The notes beneath the pieces were generated by a model, which worked only from the letters and a program-made list of their open reading frames with translations, made no database searches and had not been told where the DNA came from. A stretch of 64,000 nt of DNA from Lutibacter sp. A80 (lineage in GTDB: Bacteria; Bacteroidota; Bacteroidia; Flavobacteriales; Flavobacteriaceae). The stretch spans positions 124,001-188,000 of the forward strand of contig NZ_CP092480.1 in assembly GCF_022429645.1 (NCBI RefSeq). Direction: 5' to 3'. Within the stretch, counting starts at the first letter, position 1, and each line of letters starts with the position of its first letter. The position numbers and the translations under genes were made by a program. Positions 24,731-33,148 of this stretch are shown piece by piece.

Positions 24731-26605
24731 ATGTCTGAAGAAACAAAAAAAACTGAAGAGCAAGTTGATGCTCCTAAAGTAGAAAATACTGAAGCAACTG
24801 CTCCAGTTGAAGCAAAAACAGCGGCTGCACCAGTAGTTGAAGAAGAAAAAGTAGAAGAAGTAAAGGTAAGTCCTGAAGAATTCTTAGAAAACTTTGACTG
24901 GCACAAATACGAAGAAGGTATTGAAGCAGTAGATGAAGAAAACATTAAAGCATTTGAAGCTGCCTTAGAAGGTACTTTAGGTTTAGTAAATGAAAGAGAA
25001 GTAATTGACGGAACTGTTGTTAGAAAAACAGATCGTGAAGCAATTATCGACATCAACTCAAAATCTGAAGGTGTTATTTCTTTAAACGAATTTCGTTACA
25101 ATCCAGGTTTAAAAGTTGGAGATATTGTAGAAGTTTTAGTTGATAAAAGAGAAGATAGTACTGGTCAATTAGTATTATCACATAAAAAAGCAAGAGTTAT
25201 TAAAGCTTGGGATCGTGTAAACAATGCACACGAAACAGGTGAAGTAGTTAACGGTTTCGTTAAATGTAGAACTCGTGGTGGTATGATTGTAGATGTTTTT
25301 GGAATTGAAGCATTCTTACCAGGTTCTCAAATTGATGTAAAACCAATTAGAGATTACGATCAATACGTAGAGAAAACAATGGAATTCAAAGTTGTAAAAA
25401 TCAACCAAGAATTTAAAAACGTTGTTGTATCTCATAAAGCACTTATTGAAGCTGATATTGAAATTCAGAAAAAAGAAATTATTGGTAAATTAGAAAAAGG
25501 ACAAGTATTAGAAGGTGTTGTTAAAAACATTACTTCTTACGGTGTATTTGTTGATTTAGGTGGTGTTGACGGTTTAGTTCACATTACAGATTTATCTTGG
25601 TCTAGAATTAACCACCCAAGTGAGGTTGTTGAATTAGATCAAACATTAAATGTTGTAATTCTTGATTTTGATGATGAGAAAACAAGAATTCAATTAGGAT
25701 TAAAACAATTAAATGCACACCCTTGGGAAGCATTAGATGATACTATTAAAGTAGGTGATACAGTAAAAGGTAAAGTAGTTGTACTTGCTGATTACGGTGC
25801 ATTTATTGAAGTAGCACAAGGAGTTGAAGGATTAATTCACGTTTCTGAAATGTCTTGGTCTACACACTTACGTTCTGCACAAGATTTTGTATCTGTAGGA
25901 GATGAAGTTGAAGCACAAGTTTTAACTTTAGATAGAGAAGAGCGTAAAATGAGTTTAGGTATTAAACAATTACACCCAGATCCTTGGAATAATATCGCAG
26001 AAAAATACCCAGTTGGTTCAAAACATACAGGTACTGTACGTAACTACACTAACTTTGGAGTTTTTGTTGAATTGGAAGAAGGAATTGACGGATTAGTTTA
26101 CATTTCTGATCTTTCTTGGACTAAGAAAATTAAACACCCATCAGACTTTGTTACTGTAGGTGATAAATTAGAAGTTGAAGTATTAGAATTAGATGTTGAA
26201 GGACGTAAATTAAACTTAGGTCATAAACAAACTACTGAAAATCCTTGGGATGCTCACGAAGCTACTTTTGCAATCGATTCTATCCACGAAGGAACTGTAA
26301 AAGATAAAAGTGATAAAGGTTTAATCGTTACTTTACAAGATGGTGTTGAGGCATTTGTGCCAAGCCGTTTTATAACTAAAGAAGATGGAACTAAATTAGC
26401 TAAAGGAGATACAGATAAATTTAAAGTTATTGAATTTAACAAAGAATTTAGAAGAGTTGTAGCTTCACATACATCAATATTTAAAGCACAAGAAGAGAAA
26501 AATATCAAAGTAGCTCAGAAAAAAGCTGAGTCTGCAGATAAAACTACTCTTGGAGATTTAGGTGGAGATTTAGCTGCCTTAAAGAAAAAAATGGAAGGAA
26601 AATAA
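24731..26605 (+). CDS. rpsA: 30S ribosomal protein S1
   Basis: 624 residues. An acidic, Ala/Glu-rich N-terminal tail (1-50) is followed by repeated S1 RNA-binding domains, seen in phrases such as GVVKNITSYGVFVDLGGVDGLVHITDLSW, each with the typical VxxxxxYGxFVxL pattern. It helps unfold mRNA and hold it on the 30S subunit, which matters in a lineage without Shine-Dalgarno sequences. The terminal 20 residues are Lys-rich. Own promoter and terminator. Confidence 0.97.
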   Translation: MSEETKKTEEQVDAPKVENTEATAPVEAKTAAAPVVEEEKVEEVKVSPEEFLENFDWHKYEEGIEAVDEENIKAFEAALEGTLGLVNEREVIDGTVVRKTDREAIIDINSKSEGVISLNEFRYNPGLKVGDIVEVLVDKREDSTGQLVLSHKKARVIKAWDRVNNAHETGEVVNGFVKCRTRGGMIVDVFGIEAFLPGSQIDVKPIRDYDQYVEKTMEFKVVKINQEFKNVVVSHKALIEADIEIQKKEIIGKLEKGQVLEGVVKNITSYGVFVDLGGVDGLVHITDLSWSRINHPSEVVELDQTLNVVILDFDDEKTRIQLGLKQLNAHPWEALDDTIKVGDTVKGKVVVLADYGAFIEVAQGVEGLIHVSEMSWSTHLRSAQDFVSVGDEVEAQVLTLDREERKMSLGIKQLHPDPWNNIAEKYPVGSKHTGTVRNYTNFGVFVELEEGIDGLVYISDLSWTKKIKHPSDFVTVGDKLEVEVLELDVEGRKLNLGHKQTTENPWDAHEATFAIDSIHEGTVKDKSDKGLIVTLQDGVEAFVPSRFITKEDGTKLAKGDTDKFKVIEFNKEFRRVVASHTSIFKAQEEKNIKVAQKKAESADKTTLGDLGGDLAALKKKMEGK

Positions 26606-26628
26606 AATTTCTAACATTTAATATAATT

Positions 26629-26662
26629 AAAGCTGCATCAATTAGATGCAGCTTTTTTTTTA
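26629..26662 (+). terminator. Terminator of rpsA
   Basis: AAAGCTGCATC (26629-26639) pairs with GATGCAGCTTT (26645-26655), followed by a T run. A second hairpin follows downstream. Confidence 0.88.
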
Positions 26663-26686
26663 CAATTTAAAGCATTAACATATTTG

Positions 26687-26714
26687 AACTGTATCATTTG
26701 ATACAGTTTTTTTT
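26687..26714 (+). terminator. Second hairpin terminator after rpsA
   Basis: AACTGTATC (26687-26695), loop ATTT, GATACAGTT (26700-26708) and a T run, about 30 bp after the first terminator. Confidence 0.75.
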
Positions 26715-26737
26715 CACATTATTCCATCAATATAAAT

Positions 26738-26745
26738 TATATTTG
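26738..26745 (+). promoter_or_regulatory. -7 box of the outer-membrane protein gene
   Basis: TATATTTG matches TAnnTTTG, 28 bp before the ATG at 26773. It follows the tandem terminators, so the next gene is transcribed independently. Confidence 0.55.
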
Positions 26746-26772
26746 CATCCTTAATTTAGAATAACATTTAAT

Positions 26773-27597
26773 ATGAAAAAAGTATTTTTAGCCATTGTAT
26801 TATTTAGTTCATTTACAAGTATTGCTCAAGAAAATAATTACAATGATGCAGGACCAAATAAAGGAAAGTTTTTTGCATATTGGGGATGGAATAGAGCTCA
26901 TTATTCAAAATCGGATATAACTTTTAAAGGAGATGATTATAATTTTGAATTGAGTGATGTTGCAGCAAATGATAAACCAAAACCTTTTGGTATTTATTAT
27001 TTTAAACCAGATGAAGTTACAATTCCACAAACTAATTTTAGAATTGGTTATTTCTTTAAAGAAAATTACAATATTGCTATTGGTGTTGATCATATGAAAT
27101 ATGTAATGAAAAACGACCAAACAGTAAAAATAGATGGAACTATAAATATAGGTAGTGAGTTTGATGGTGTTTATTATAATCCTGATATTGTTTTAACTGA
27201 AGATTTTTTAAAATTTGAACATACCGACGGATTAAATTATGTAAATGTAGAAATTAGTAGGTACGATAATTTAGATAATTGGCTAAAATTTAAAGTCAAA
27301 AATATTGATATAAATTTAACTGAAGGTGTTGGAGTTGGTGTTTTATATCCTAAAACAAATACTACTTTATTAGGTAAAGAGCGTTATGATGAATTTCATG
27401 TATCTGGATACGGTTTATCAGCTCATGCAGGATTAAATATTACATTCTTCAAACACTTTTTTATACAATCTAACCTAAAAGTTGGTTATATAAATATGGG
27501 AGATATTAGAACAACAGCTAGTAAATCAGATTCGGCTTCACAGCATTTTACTTTTTTAGAGAATATGTATGTTTTTGGAGCTAGATTTGGATTGTAA
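26773..27597 (+). CDS. Predicted outer-membrane beta-barrel protein
   Basis: 274 residues with a signal peptide (MKKVFLAIVLFSSFTSIAQ). Alternating hydrophobic strands, the start FFAYWGWNRAHYSKSD and a terminal strand ending in aromatic and hydrophobic residues (MYVFGARFGL) fit a small outer-membrane barrel. I recall similar hypothetical barrels in flavobacteria. No substrate can be suggested. Confidence 0.75.
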   Translation: MKKVFLAIVLFSSFTSIAQENNYNDAGPNKGKFFAYWGWNRAHYSKSDITFKGDDYNFELSDVAANDKPKPFGIYYFKPDEVTIPQTNFRIGYFFKENYNIAIGVDHMKYVMKNDQTVKIDGTINIGSEFDGVYYNPDIVLTEDFLKFEHTDGLNYVNVEISRYDNLDNWLKFKVKNIDINLTEGVGVGVLYPKTNTTLLGKERYDEFHVSGYGLSAHAGLNITFFKHFFIQSNLKVGYINMGDIRTTASKSDSASQHFTFLENMYVFGARFGL

Positions 27598-27631
27598 AAT
27601 TAGCAACTGTTTTATCAATAATTAAGAGCCT

Positions 27632-27970
27632 TTAACTAACTTGTTCTCCATTTTTGGCTGTTTTAGAAGCTTGTAAAAGCACAACTTTATTGTCTTTATC
27701 TGGAATTCCTAAAACTAAACATTCACTTAAAAAATTGGCAATTTGTTTTTTCTTAAAATTAACAATTGCCAATATTTTTTTGTTTAATAAAGTATCTTTT
27801 GTATATAAATCTGTAATTTGAGCACTCGATTTTTTGATGCCTAAGGCACCAAAATCTATTGTAAGTTGGTAGGCTGGTTTATGTGCTTTTGGAAAATCTG
27901 CAACCTCAATAATAGTACCTATTCTAATATCAACTTTGTTAAAATCTTTAAATGTAATTTCGTTTTTCAT
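27632..27970 (-). CDS. tRNA-binding protein, CsaA-like
   Basis: 112 residues forming a single tRNA-binding OB fold (DIRIGTIIEVADFPKAHKPAYQLTIDFG and FLSECLVLGIPD). CsaA proteins bind tRNA and act as export-related chaperones in Bacillus. It lies 12 bp after the OmpA-family gene on the same strand and is probably co-transcribed. Confidence 0.9.
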   Translation of the reverse strand: MKNEITFKDFNKVDIRIGTIIEVADFPKAHKPAYQLTIDFGALGIKKSSAQITDLYTKDTLLNKKILAIVNFKKKQIANFLSECLVLGIPDKDNKVVLLQASKTAKNGEQVS

Positions 27971-27982
27971 AACTATTTATTT

Positions 27983-30900
27983 TTATTCTTCAATTACAAT
28001 AAATTCAGTTCTTCTGTTTATTAGATGGTCTTTTTCACTGCATCTTACACCGTTAGAACAACCATTAATAAGCTCGGTTTCTCCATAGCCTTTACCAAAT
28101 ACTCTAGAAGTATCTATTCCTTTTGAAACAATATAAGAAATTATTGAAGCAGCTCTATTATTTGATAATTCTAAACTGTAATTATCTGGAGCTCTACTAT
28201 CTGTGTGCGATTTTACTTCTATTTTTAGTGAAGGATAGTTTTGTAAAACAGCTACCACTTTATTAATTTCTACAGCAATAGTTGGTGTAATAATGTCTTG
28301 GTTTAATTCAAAATTAAGTTTATTTGTCTTAACCATTTTTTGATTTCTAATATATACAAATTCGTCTTGTGGATTTAAATGAATTGTTTTAGAATTTACA
28401 ATATTATAATTTAGGGTTGGGTTAATACCAAAACTTTTAGTTTGATATCCTCTTGAAGAAACTGTTAAGTTGTAGTTTACCTTACAGTCTAATTTAAAAT
28501 TAAAAGAACCATCTGTATTTACGTTAATTTCATCTAATTTAGTACCTTCTGAGAAAACGGTAATAGTTGCAGTAGGTATTGGTATATTAGTTTTTTTATC
28601 TAGAATAATACCTTTTACAGTCTGGTAGCATTCAATAGGTTTAAGTTTTATTATTTTTTCTATTTCAAAATTATTTTTGGTATCTGTAGAGAAAAGAACT
28701 TCAGTACTTTCGTAGTTAGGTTTTTCAATACGTATTTTGAATGAAGTGTTGCAATCTAAATCAAATTTAAATTGAAGATCTTTTAAGTCTATTGTTGCTT
28801 TTAAAAGATTATTTTCAAATAATAAAATGTTTAGATTATTTAACCTGTTTCCTGTGATTTCATCTATAATTTTACCAGTAAATGTTTGTTTACAAATTAT
28901 TGGAATTAGCTCGATATTTTTAAGGTGATTAAATTCATTTTTAGCATCGGTGTTAATTGTGATTTCCGAAGTTTCAAAACCAGTTTTTTCTACCAGAATT
29001 TTATAATTTTCGTTACAATCAACGTTGAAAAAGTAGTTTTCTTCAAAAGATTGAGTATCGATTAATTGTTGGTTTTTAAATAGTTTAACACTTACATTTT
29101 TTAAGAGCTCTTTTGTTATTTTATTAGCAATTGTTCCATAGATTTTTTGTTTACATTCAACAGGAGTTAATTCGATATTATTAATAAAATTAAAGTCTGT
29201 TTGTTTGTCGGTGTTAATTGCAATTTCCGAAGTTTCAAAACCAGTTTTTTCTACCTGAATTTTATAATTTTCGTTACAATCAACGTTGAAGATGTAGTTT
29301 TCTTCAAAAGATTGAGTCTCGATTAATTGTTGGTTTTTAAATAGTTTAACACTTACATTTTTTAAGAGCTCTTTTGTTGTTTTGTTTGCAATTGTTCCAG
29401 AGATTTTTTGTTTACATTCAACTGGAGTTAATTCAATGTTATTAACAAAATTAAAGTCTGTTTGTTTGTCGGTATTTATTATGATTTCCGAAGTTTCAAA
29501 ACCAGTTTTTTCTACCTGAATGTTATAATTTTCGTTACAATCAACGTTGAAAAAGTAGTTTTCTTCAAAAGATTGAGTATCGATTAATTGTTGGTTTTTA
29601 AATAGTTTAACACTTACATTTTTTAAGAGTTCTTTTGTTGTTTTGTTAGCAATTGTTCCCGAGATTTTTTGTTTACAAATTATTGGAATTAGCTCGATAT
29701 TTTTAAGCTGATTAAATTTATTTTTAGCATCAGTTTTAATTGTAATTTCCGAAGTTTCAAAACCAGTTTTTTCTACCAGAATTTTATAATTTTCGTTACA
29801 GTCAACGTTGAAAAAGTAGTTTTCTTCAAACGATTGAGTCTCTATTAATTGTTGATTTTTAAATAGTTTAACACTTACATTTTTTAAGAGCTCTTTTGTT
29901 GTTTTGTTTGTAATTGTTCCAGAGATTTTTTGTTTACATTCAACTGGAGTTAATTCAATATTATTAATAAAATTAAAGGCTGTTTGTTTGTCGGTGTTAA
30001 TTGTAATTTCCGAAGTTTCAAAACCATCTTTTTCTACCAGAATTTTATAATTTTCGTTACAATCAACGTTGAAAAAGTAGTTTTCTTCAAAAGATTGATT
30101 ATCGATTAATTGTTGGTTTTTAAATAGTTTAATACTTACATTTTTTAAGAGCTCATTTGTTGTTTTGTTTGTAATTGTTCCAGAGATTTTTTGTTTACAT
30201 TCAATTGGAGTTAATTCGATATTATTAATAAAATTAAAGGCTGTTTGTTTGTCGGTATTTATTATGATTTCCGAAGTTTCAAAACCATCTTTTTCTACCT
30301 GAATTTTATAATTTTCGTTACAATTAACTTTGAAGATGTAGTTTTCTTCAAAAGATTGAGTATCGATTAGTTGTTGGTTTTTAAATAGTTTAATACTTAC
30401 ATTTTTTAAGAGCTCTTTTGTTGTTTTATTAGCAATTGTTCCAGAGATTTTTTGTTTACATTCAACTGGAGTTAATTCTATATTATTAATAAAATTAAAG
30501 TCTGTTTGTTTGTCGGTGTTAATTGCAATTTCCGAAGTTTCAAAACCATCTTTTTCTACCTGAATTTTATAATTTTCGTTACAATTAACTTTGAAGATGT
30601 AGTTTTCTTCAAAAGATTGAGTCTCTATTAATTGTTGGTTTTTAAATAGTTTAATACTTACATTTTTTAAGAGCTCTTTTGTTGTTTTGTTAGTAATTGT
30701 TCCAGAGATTTTTTGTTTGCATTCAACTGGAGTTAATTCGATATTAGTTGTAAAAGTGAAATTTGTTTGTTTCTCTGTAGTGATTGTAATCTCGGCATCT
30801 AAAAACCCTTCTTTTTGAATAGAAATTTTATAGGTTGCTTCACATTCTAATTCAAAATTAAAATCAGAACGATTATTAAGCGTTTCAGAAGTTATTAACG

Positions 30901-32455
30901 TGGTGTTTTTATAAAGTTTTAAAGTAGTATCTGTTATAGGTTCTTTAGTTAATTTATTTGAAATAACACCTTCAATTGTTTGATTACAAGAAAGTGGAGA
31001 TAAGGCTAAATTTACGGTAAGTTCTGTATTGTAACTGTTATCTGTTTTTATTTTAATTTCAGTAGGGTGGAAGCCTTCTTTGCTAGCAATAATTATATAT
31101 TCACTATTACACTCTAATTCAAAGGAGTAGAGTGCATTATCTAGCGTGTTTTTTTCTGAAATAATAGTTCCATTTTTATAAAGTTTAAGGGTGCTATTTT
31201 TTATCGGGCTTGCCGTTGACTGATTACTTACTAAGCCCTGAACTTTTTGAGAACATGGTGTTGGAGTTAATTCAATATTTTTATTAATTTCAGTATCTAA
31301 AGTTGCATCGGTTTCAAAAGTAACTTCATTAGCGGTGTAATATTCCTTTTCTGCAGTAATTTTAAAAGTTTCATTACAGTTTATTTTAAATTGATAACTA
31401 CCATCTTTAGCAGAAGTTAATGACTCTAAGAGTGCATTATTAGCATCGTATATTTTTAAAGTTGCATTAGCAACTGGTTTTTGAGTGTTTTTGTCAATTA
31501 ATAGGCCAGTTACTAATTGATTACATTCAATTTCTTCATCAACTAATTTAAATCCATAAATATCTACATCTCCTTTTCCTTTTCGTCGATTTGATACAAA
31601 AAAACCGGTATCGTTATTAGGGTTGCTTACATATCCAAAATCTGCACTTTTTGAGTTTATTGGAGCGGGTAAATTTTCTACTTTACTATAAGTGCCATTT
31701 ATAAACTCGCTTTTAAAAATATCTAAACTCCCTTGTCCTTTATGTCCAAATGAAGCAAAATAAAGGGTGTTGTTTTTATCGGTAAACGGATATAAATCAT
31801 CATCGTAAGTATTTATGGTATTTCCTAAATTTTTAGGACTACTTAGTGTGCCATTTTTTAAAATATTTGAAACATAAATATCATAATAACCATAACTATC
31901 TGGCATATTTGCAGCAAAAAATAATTTTTTACCATCTTTACTTATAGAAGGGTTTTTTATAGAGTAGTTTGGGTCACTAAATGTTACTAATGAAACATTT
32001 GAGACGTTGAAATTAGCATCAATATTCGCTTTAAAAAGTTGTATCGATTCTTGTCTGTTTTTGGTTTTTTTAGTTGGTTCAGTATAGTAATTATAGCCAC
32101 AAAAATAAATTGTTTTTTTATCGGGACTTAAAGCAAAATCACTTTCGTTAAATTTTATAAACGACTCATTTTCAATTCTGTTTGTTTCTATTATGTCGCT
32201 GCTATCGTTTAATTTACCAACATAGAATTCTAATAAAAGTTGTTTTTTATTAAGTCTTTTTGTTAAAGCAGCACTTCTATCGTTAGCGGTTTTTTTGGAG
32301 GAGGCAAAAATTACAGTTTTAGCATTTAAAAAATTTACACCAAGTTCTGCATATTTAGAGTTGACTTCAGAATTAAAAATTTTATATACTTTTTGTTGTC
32401 CAAATATTAAATTTGAAATTAAAAATGTAACTATGTAAACTAAATTCTTAGTCAT
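27983..32455 (-). CDS. Giant OmpA-family protein with PD40 propeller and 12 carboxypeptidase-regulatory-like repeats
   Basis: 1490 residues. A signal peptide (1-20) is followed by a PD40/WD40-like propeller (about 60-300, with repeats such as SPDKKTIYFCG and SKDGKKLFFAA), then twelve carboxypeptidase-regulatory-like domains each beginning with C-x-Q-x-x-x-G. The middle seven are near-identical, 87 residues each. It ends in an OmpA peptidoglycan-binding domain (IEVKSHTDSRAPDNYSLELS). It should anchor to peptidoglycan and project from the outer membrane. The plan recalls T9SS-related PorE, but no TPR is seen, so a secretion role is not claimed. Confidence 0.9.
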   Translation of the reverse strand: MTKNLVYIVTFLISNLIFGQQKVYKIFNSEVNSKYAELGVNFLNAKTVIFASSKKTANDRSAALTKRLNKKQLLLEFYVGKLNDSSDIIETNRIENESFIKFNESDFALSPDKKTIYFCGYNYYTEPTKKTKNRQESIQLFKANIDANFNVSNVSLVTFSDPNYSIKNPSISKDGKKLFFAANMPDSYGYYDIYVSNILKNGTLSSPKNLGNTINTYDDDLYPFTDKNNTLYFASFGHKGQGSLDIFKSEFINGTYSKVENLPAPINSKSADFGYVSNPNNDTGFFVSNRRKGKGDVDIYGFKLVDEEIECNQLVTGLLIDKNTQKPVANATLKIYDANNALLESLTSAKDGSYQFKINCNETFKITAEKEYYTANEVTFETDATLDTEINKNIELTPTPCSQKVQGLVSNQSTASPIKNSTLKLYKNGTIISEKNTLDNALYSFELECNSEYIIIASKEGFHPTEIKIKTDNSYNTELTVNLALSPLSCNQTIEGVISNKLTKEPITDTTLKLYKNTTLITSETLNNRSDFNFELECEATYKISIQKEGFLDAEITITTEKQTNFTFTTNIELTPVECKQKISGTITNKTTKELLKNVSIKLFKNQQLIETQSFEENYIFKVNCNENYKIQVEKDGFETSEIAINTDKQTDFNFINNIELTPVECKQKISGTIANKTTKELLKNVSIKLFKNQQLIDTQSFEENYIFKVNCNENYKIQVEKDGFETSEIIINTDKQTAFNFINNIELTPIECKQKISGTITNKTTNELLKNVSIKLFKNQQLIDNQSFEENYFFNVDCNENYKILVEKDGFETSEITINTDKQTAFNFINNIELTPVECKQKISGTITNKTTKELLKNVSVKLFKNQQLIETQSFEENYFFNVDCNENYKILVEKTGFETSEITIKTDAKNKFNQLKNIELIPIICKQKISGTIANKTTKELLKNVSVKLFKNQQLIDTQSFEENYFFNVDCNENYNIQVEKTGFETSEIIINTDKQTDFNFVNNIELTPVECKQKISGTIANKTTKELLKNVSVKLFKNQQLIETQSFEENYIFNVDCNENYKIQVEKTGFETSEIAINTDKQTDFNFINNIELTPVECKQKIYGTIANKITKELLKNVSVKLFKNQQLIDTQSFEENYFFNVDCNENYKILVEKTGFETSEITINTDAKNEFNHLKNIELIPIICKQTFTGKIIDEITGNRLNNLNILLFENNLLKATIDLKDLQFKFDLDCNTSFKIRIEKPNYESTEVLFSTDTKNNFEIEKIIKLKPIECYQTVKGIILDKKTNIPIPTATITVFSEGTKLDEINVNTDGSFNFKLDCKVNYNLTVSSRGYQTKSFGINPTLNYNIVNSKTIHLNPQDEFVYIRNQKMVKTNKLNFELNQDIITPTIAVEINKVVAVLQNYPSLKIEVKSHTDSRAPDNYSLELSNNRAASIISYIVSKGIDTSRVFGKGYGETELINGCSNGVRCSEKDHLINRRTEFIVIEE
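28890..30716. repeat. Seven tandem 261-bp coding repeats in the OmpA-family gene
   Basis: A GATTTTTTGTTTACA-type landmark recurs at 29141, 29402, 29663, 29924, 30185, 30446 and 30707, always 261 bp apart. Copies differ by scattered substitutions only, so the repeats arose recently or are kept alike by recombination. Block limits are approximate. Confidence 0.9.
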
Positions 32456-32466
32456 AAATTTTAAAT

Positions 32467-32928
32467 CTATTTTTTTGAAATTTTTTCAAATACCCAAGCA
32501 GGGCCAATTAATAAAAATTGTAAGTCTTTAAAAAAAGAAGGTTTTTTACCTTCTAATTTATGACCATAAAATTGCCCTATCCAAGCAAATACAAAAATAG
32601 CCAAAGAAGTATAAAACAATGGTAGAAAACCAGATAAATAATAATTTCCAAGTAAGCATAATAACGAGAAAAATAACATTTTTATAAATGTTGAATAAGA
32701 GAGTTTTATATAAAAAAACAACAATGCTATTAAAATTATTGCCGCCCAATTTTCAATAATAGGATTTCCAATATTCATAAAATTTGCTATAGAAGTAGAT
32801 GGAATACACATAAATAATCCCACTATGCTAAAAAATATTGCAGGTACACAGTAAAAATGTATAAGTTGATTGGTTTTATTTTGATGGCTTACCGCATATT
32901 CATTAAACCATTGTTTTTGTGTTTTCAT
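32467..32928 (-). CDS. DUF962/Mpo1-like membrane protein
   Basis: 153 residues with about four membrane helices. The conserved His motifs of the family are visible: YAVSHQNKTNQLIHFYCVP (H-x-N-x-x-N-x-x-I-H) near residue 12 and QFYGHKLEGKKP near 118. Yeast Mpo1 is an Fe-dependent dioxygenase in 2-hydroxy fatty acid alpha-oxidation; this could act on hydroxylated fatty acids or sphingolipids. It starts the minus-strand run with the OmpA-family gene, 11 bp apart. Confidence 0.85.
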   Translation of the reverse strand: MKTQKQWFNEYAVSHQNKTNQLIHFYCVPAIFFSIVGLFMCIPSTSIANFMNIGNPIIENWAAIILIALLFFYIKLSYSTFIKMLFFSLLCLLGNYYLSGFLPLFYTSLAIFVFAWIGQFYGHKLEGKKPSFFKDLQFLLIGPAWVFEKISKK

Positions 32929-33020
32929 GTGTTTATAATTTTAAAGGCTATTAGCTGTTTGCTAATATAGTTTTATTGGGTAACAATACTTAAAAATTGT
33001 TCTAAATTATAAATCGTGTA

Positions 33021-33050
33021 CGTTAACAAACGTTAACATTAATTAACAAA
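33021..33050. promoter_or_regulatory. Three GTTAACA-like repeats with exact 10-bp phasing
   Basis: CGTTAACAAA, CGTTAACATT and AATTAACAAA follow each other at 33021, 33031 and 33041. A step of about one helical turn puts the sites on one DNA face, as for cooperative binding. It lies about 70-100 bp before the beta-barrel protein gene and in the region shared with the minus-strand Mpo1-like gene. Confidence 0.4.
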
Positions 33051-33148
33051 TATTTATCTTAAATTTTATTTTTTTTAAATGAAATTTACCCAATATTAAA
33101 GATAAAAAAATAATGTTGTTATATAATATAACACAAAAACGAACCTTT

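Noticed and set aside
28890..30716. The regular 261-bp spacing as a CRISPR-like or non-coding array
   Set aside because: Repeats are in one continuous reading frame and encode a conserved protein domain; spacers between them are absent.
27983..32455. OmpA-family giant protein as a type IX secretion component (PorE-like)
   Set aside because: It shares propeller, regulatory-like and OmpA parts but lacks TPRs, has twelve regulatory-like repeats, and no other T9SS gene is nearby.
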